A stretch of 64,000 nucleotides of DNA from Candidatus Latescibacterota bacterium (GTDB lineage: Bacteria > Latescibacterota > UBA2968). This document shows, one piece after another, positions 60,504-64,000 of this stretch (positions are counted from its first letter, which is position 1; the number at the start of each line of letters is the position of its first letter). A program made the position numbers and the translations under genes. The notes beneath the pieces are model-generated. The model was not told the origin of the DNA. It saw only the letters and a list, made by a program, of their open reading frames with translations, and ran no database searches. Where the stretch lies: assembly GCA_022824945.1 (NCBI GenBank), contig JAJDYX010000017.1:1-64000 (forward strand), given 5' to 3'.

Positions 60504-61544
60504 ATGAACACCTATCGCGCTGTAATCGTAGGCTTGACGGGCATTGGTGCCAGCCGCCCGCATGAAACCAGAGGACCTGTTTTCGGTGCCATGCCACCGT
60601 CGCACGCATCGGCATATCACAAACATGCACAGACAGAAGTCGTAGGTATATGCGACCTGCGCCAGGAAGTACTGGACGACTTCTGCGAGCGCTGGGGCGA
60701 CATCTGGCCCGATGTGAACACGTACACAGATTTCACGGAAATGCTGGACAAAGAGCAACCCGACCTCGTCAGTGTCGTGACTTCCGATCACGCACACGCC
60801 GACATCACAGTAGCCGCCGCCGAGGGATCGGCACAGGCAATCCTGTGTGAAAAACCCATTGCCACAACCATGGACGATGCCGACCGCATGATCGCAGCCG
60901 CGGAAGCAAATAACGTCCTGCTCTCGATAGAACACACGCGCCGCTGGTATCCGAGTTATCTACAAGCAAGGGAAATGATCCGATCCGGCGAAATGGGCCG
61001 CTTGCGAACCATCGTCTGCGACCAATTTGGCACGCGCGCCATGATGTTCCGCAATGGCACGCACATGATCGACATGATGTGCTTTTTTGCCGAAGCAAAT
61101 CCCGAATGGTTGGTCGGCGAACTGGAACCCGGATTCGAGCACTTCACCGAATACAAAGGCGATGGCGGGCACGATCCCGCAACCGACCCTTATGCCTCTG
61201 CGTACATCCATTTTGACAATGGCGTACGCGCATTTTACAACTGCCGCAAAATGGCGTTTAACGGATCGAAATTTTCTCTGACATGTGAAAATGGAAGAAT
61301 TGAAATCTCAGATCAAAAATTCGAGGTTATTACCCCACAAGAACCGCGCTGGTGGTCGCATGCAACAGTCCCCGTGGATCCCTATATGGAAATCCGACAA
61401 ATTGGCGCAGTCTCAGAACTCATCCACGTCCTGGAAAACGGCGGCACACTCGTCTCGCCCGCACGCGAAGCCAGAAAAACACTTCAAATCATGCTCGGCA
61501 TATTGGACTCCCACCACGCGGGCAATATGCGAGTCAATCTCTAA
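60504..61544 (+). CDS. Gfo/Idh/MocA-family oxidoreductase (second copy)
   Basis: The 346-residue protein has the Rossmann domain NTYRAVIVGLTGIGASRP, the DLVSVVTSDHAHADITVAAA stretch and the canonical EKP in ILCEKPIATTMDDA, followed by RRWYPSYLQAREMIRSGEMG of the C-terminal domain. It is a paralogue of the gene at 58760 but not a close duplicate. AGGAGG lies seven bases before the ATG, which decides the start. The ornithine-cyclodeaminase-like gene follows by 13 bases. Confidence 0.91.
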   Translation: MNTYRAVIVGLTGIGASRPHETRGPVFGAMPPSHASAYHKHAQTEVVGICDLRQEVLDDFCERWGDIWPDVNTYTDFTEMLDKEQPDLVSVVTSDHAHADITVAAAEGSAQAILCEKPIATTMDDADRMIAAAEANNVLLSIEHTRRWYPSYLQAREMIRSGEMGRLRTIVCDQFGTRAMMFRNGTHMIDMMCFFAEANPEWLVGELEPGFEHFTEYKGDGGHDPATDPYASAYIHFDNGVRAFYNCRKMAFNGSKFSLTCENGRIEISDQKFEVITPQEPRWWSHATVPVDPYMEIRQIGAVSELIHVLENGGTLVSPAREARKTLQIMLGILDSHHAGNMRVNL

Positions 61545-61557
61545 AAAAGGAGACCCC

Positions 61558-62619
61558 ATGACAGATAAGCATCGCATCGAATGTCTCTTTCTCTCGCAAG
61601 AAGACCTCCTGCAAGCCGGATGCCTGGACATACGGCTGGCCATGAGCGCGGCGGAAAACGCCATGCTCGCCTTTCAAAAAAATGACATTCTCTTTCCGGA
61701 AAAAGTAGTTCAGATCTTCAATGAAGACACCCAAGACCGCATTAACTGCCTGCCGGCTACCCTCTTGCCCGAAAAGATATGCGGAGCCAAGTGGGTATCC
61801 GTATTCCCATTCAATCCCGAGAAATACGGCCAGCAGAACCTCTCTGCTGTCTTCATCCTATCCGAGATCGAGAAAGGCTACCCCATTGCCTTTATGGACG
61901 GCACCCTGTGCTCGAATATGCGCGTGGGCGCGATGGGTGGCATTGCCGCCAGACATTTCGCAAGACCGGATTCCAGGAGCATTGCTTTCATTGGCGCAGG
62001 AGAACAGGCCAAGATGCACTTAATCGCCATGAAGACGGTGTTTCCAGGCCTTGAGGAGTGCCGTGTTTCTGCCAAGCATGACCACGAAGAGCAGCAGTTC
62101 ATCGACGAAATGGCTTCCCTCTTTCAAGACATGCGTTTTTCCGCCGCCCATACAAACGCACAGCGGGCCATAGAAGGTGCCGATATTCTCGTCACAGCCA
62201 CGAGCGCACAAGCCCCGCTTCTCAAAGCAGCATGGATAAAGTCAGGAACTTTTTATAGCCATATCGGCGGCTGGGAGGACGAGTACGACGTGGCGAGACA
62301 ATCCGACAAAATTGTGTGTGACGATTGGGAAACCGTAAAGCACAGAACGCAAACGCTCAGTCGTATGTACAAGGACGGACAACTCTCCGACGAGGACATT
62401 TACGCGAACCTCGTCGAAGTCGTCTCCGGAGAAAAAGGAGGAAGGGAGACCCCCGAAGAACGGGCCTACTTCAACGCAGTTGGTCTGGCCTATGTCGATG
62501 TGGCCATTGCATACGCGATGTATCAACGAGCCAAAGAAGCTGGAAAAGGGCGAATGTCCAGCATCCAGGAGACCATGATCTTCCAGCACGAGAACCTATC
62601 GGATTTGATCCGGCTGTAG
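61558..62619 (+). CDS. Ornithine cyclodeaminase/mu-crystallin family protein
   Basis: The 353-residue protein resembles the OCD/mu-crystallin family, NAD-dependent enzymes acting on amino acids or imines. The Rossmann motif is in SIAFIGAGEQAKMHL (about 142-156), and a conserved active-site patch lies in VSVFPFNPEKYGQQNLSAVFI (about 80-100). The start at 61558 has AAGGAG upstream; the frame is open to 61285, but that part lies within the preceding gene. Ornithine is only one possible substrate; alanine dehydrogenase or ketimine reductase activity is equally possible. Confidence 0.86.
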   Translation: MTDKHRIECLFLSQEDLLQAGCLDIRLAMSAAENAMLAFQKNDILFPEKVVQIFNEDTQDRINCLPATLLPEKICGAKWVSVFPFNPEKYGQQNLSAVFILSEIEKGYPIAFMDGTLCSNMRVGAMGGIAARHFARPDSRSIAFIGAGEQAKMHLIAMKTVFPGLEECRVSAKHDHEEQQFIDEMASLFQDMRFSAAHTNAQRAIEGADILVTATSAQAPLLKAAWIKSGTFYSHIGGWEDEYDVARQSDKIVCDDWETVKHRTQTLSRMYKDGQLSDEDIYANLVEVVSGEKGGRETPEERAYFNAVGLAYVDVAIAYAMYQRAKEAGKGRMSSIQETMIFQHENLSDLIRL

Positions 62620-62652
62620 GATCTATTTGAAGCGGTCAGATAGGAGTAAATC

Positions 62653-64000
62653 ATGACCAGACGCAGACTACCCATCGGCATTCAGACCTTCCGCAAAATT
62701 CGGGAAGAGAACTGCTATTACGTTGACAAAACCGCTTATATTCAGCGACTAATAGATGAAGGCACGCATTATTTTTTATCGCGTCCGCGTCGCTTTGGCA
62801 AGAGCCTGTTTCTGGACACTTTAAAGGAACTATTCGAGGGCAACGAGTCACTGTTCGAGGGGCTTCACATTCACGACCACTGGGACTGGTCTGTTCGCTA
62901 TCCGGTGATTCGCTTGAGTTTTGGTAGCGGCAACTTCAAAGAGTCGGGCGACCTGCAAGCGAATCTTCTGGATCAATTAGCCGCCATCGAACGCCGAACC
63001 GGAGTGGTTGTTGAGGCCGAGACAGTACCGGGTCGTTTCGCCTATTTGATAGAGGCACTGCATGACCGTGCCGGACAACCGGTGGCCGTTCTGGTAGATG
63101 AATACGACAAGCCGATTCTCGACGCACTCGAAATACCAGAAGTCGCACGCGCCAACCGCGACTTTTTGCGCGGCCTGTACGCGACCATCAAGGACAGCGA
63201 CGCGTATATCAAGTTCACTTTCCTCACTGGCGTCAGTAAATTCTCCAAAGTCAGCCTCTTTTCGGGCCTCAACAATCTCAAAGACATCACGCTGGATGCG
63301 CGCTACTCAGCCATCTGCGGCTACACCGATGCAGACCTGGACACAGTGTTTGCACCGGAACTGCCCGGCTTTAACCGAGACGAAATACGCCGTTGGTACA
63401 ACGGTTATAGCTGGCTGGGGGAGGAGGTCTATAACCCGTTCGACATCCTCCTGCTCTTCGACAGCCGACGCTTCGGCGCGTGGTGGTTCGAGACCGGCAC
63501 CCCAACATTCCTGATCGAGACCTTGATCTCGCGCAGAGTTGAGACGCTGACCCTGGACAACCTGTTGGGCAATGACGAACTGTTATCTACATTTGATGTT
63601 GACCACATCGCGACCGAAGCCCTGCTGTTCCAGACCGGCTATCTAACCATTCGACATACCGAACCGCGCGGTAGCAGGATCTACTACCGTCTGGGCTATC
63701 CAAATCAGGAAGTGCGCCAGAGCCTGAACGAAAGTCTGCTGAACCACTTGACCGGAAACCCGACGCAGCAGGCAGAGCACATTGCCCGGCTCTATGACCT
63801 GTTACTGGTCAATGACTTCGCTGGCCTGGAAAACCTGTTCAAAGCGTTCTTCGCCAGCATTCCCTACCAGTGGCACACGAACAACGACATAGCGAACTAC
63901 GAAGGCTATTACGCCAGCGTGTTCTACTCCTACTTCGCATCGGTAGGATTGGACATCGTTGTGGAGGACAGCAGCAGCCATGGCCGTCTGGACATGGCGG
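62653..64000 (+). CDS. AAA-ATPase-like/PD-(D/E)XK superfamily protein, C-terminally cut by the window
   Basis: The first 449 residues are readable and the frame is still open at the window end. The N-terminus MTRRRLPIGIQTFRKIREENCYYVDKTAYIQRL (in two pieces) is the AAA-ATPase_like signature. A P-loop is in SRPRRFGKSLF (about 44-54) and the Walker B in VLVDEYDKPI (about 145-154). The family usually ends in a PD-(D/E)XK nuclease domain, which would lie beyond the edge. Bacteroidetes- and Poribacteria-type genomes carry many copies. AGGAG lies seven bases before the ATG. The function is unknown; mobile or defence-related roles have been suggested. Confidence 0.88.
   Translation, partial: MTRRRLPIGIQTFRKIREENCYYVDKTAYIQRLIDEGTHYFLSRPRRFGKSLFLDTLKELFEGNESLFEGLHIHDHWDWSVRYPVIRLSFGSGNFKESGDLQANLLDQLAAIERRTGVVVEAETVPGRFAYLIEALHDRAGQPVAVLVDEYDKPILDALEIPEVARANRDFLRGLYATIKDSDAYIKFTFLTGVSKFSKVSLFSGLNNLKDITLDARYSAICGYTDADLDTVFAPELPGFNRDEIRRWYNGYSWLGEEVYNPFDILLLFDSRRFGAWWFETGTPTFLIETLISRRVETLTLDNLLGNDELLSTFDVDHIATEALLFQTGYLTIRHTEPRGSRIYYRLGYPNQEVRQSLNESLLNHLTGNPTQQAEHIARLYDLLLVNDFAGLENLFKAFFASIPYQWHTNNDIANYEGYYASVFYSYFASVGLDIVVEDSSSHGRLDMA

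Noticed and set aside
61285-61557. An upstream extension of the ornithine-cyclodeaminase-like gene
   Set aside because: The extension overlaps the end of the oxidoreductase gene, has no family similarity, and the ATG at 61558 has a good AAGGAG.

Overview
The window looks like a piece of a chromosome from an uncultured, free-living or host-associated bacterium of the FCB group, most plausibly Latescibacterota or a relative such as Poribacteria. This placement is an inference. It rests on a GWxTD-domain protein, a BatA-type von Willebrand protein, an Ig-like (Big_5) lipoprotein, a secreted protein ending in a dockerin-like EF-hand pair, and the mix of sulfatase, PhyH-type dioxygenase, nitrilase and Gfo/Idh/MocA oxidoreductases. 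Coding is dense on both strands, and several convergent gene pairs overlap or abut at their stop codons (around 2.17, 22.2, 24.09, 32.09 and 35.83 kb).

Regions. (1) 0-10.2 kb: an RNase II-like protein whose catalytic aspartates are mostly replaced; a leftward NHL-repeat / UbiA-type prenyltransferase / ubiX operon; and a leftward xerC / Ig-like lipoprotein / small membrane protein / matrixin-propeller-dockerin operon. (2) 10.2-14.5 kb: an accessory patch with a higA antitoxin and its truncated duplicate flanking a MazF-type toxin-antitoxin pair, an M48-PDZ protease, a PIN toxin with a fused antitoxin, and a broken Schlafen-like ATP-binding gene frameshifted by loss of one copy of an 8-bp repeat. 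(3) 14.5-37.4 kb: core genes, including topA, a BatA/vWA protein, ptsN, a GWxTD protein, hflX, an SDR, an FAH-family protein, a dihaem cytochrome c, the complete pyruvate dehydrogenase operon (E1-E2-E3), a sulfatase, mug, ilvD, a PhyH dioxygenase and a uridine kinase.

(4) 37.4-54.8 kb: a defence island. A type I restriction-modification locus in the order hsdR-hsdS-hsdM carries passenger genes: a Panacea-domain gene, a DUF2442 gene, an AT-rich protein with a HEPN-like RN(x5)H motif, and a DUF5677-like gene sitting between the intact hsdS and a duplicated hsdS 3' end. After hsdM come an AT-rich protein with a PD-(D/E)XK motif and an S66 peptidase. A degenerate copy of the uridine kinase 5' end and its divergent promoter then recurs, and the same promoter stands upstream of a tightly overlapping cassette: cytosine-5 methyltransferase, ParB-like protein, putative nuclease. 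A regulator that appears to be an ImmA/IrrE-type protein lacking its protease core follows. The cassette ends next to tRNA-Glu(CTC). It is the best candidate here for a poorly described restriction-like system.

(5) 55-64 kb: tRNA-Glu, a serine hydrolase, tRNA-Arg, then a rightward catabolic-looking run (PLP gamma-family enzyme, nitrilase, two Gfo/Idh/MocA oxidoreductases, ornithine-cyclodeaminase-like protein) interrupted by a leftward vapBC pair, and finally an AAA-ATPase gene that runs off the window. No rRNA, CRISPR array, transposase or phage structural gene was seen. No stretch longer than about 300 bases lacks a gene; the longest gaps are 54772-55051, 50567-50829, 26426-26675 and 19665-19910.
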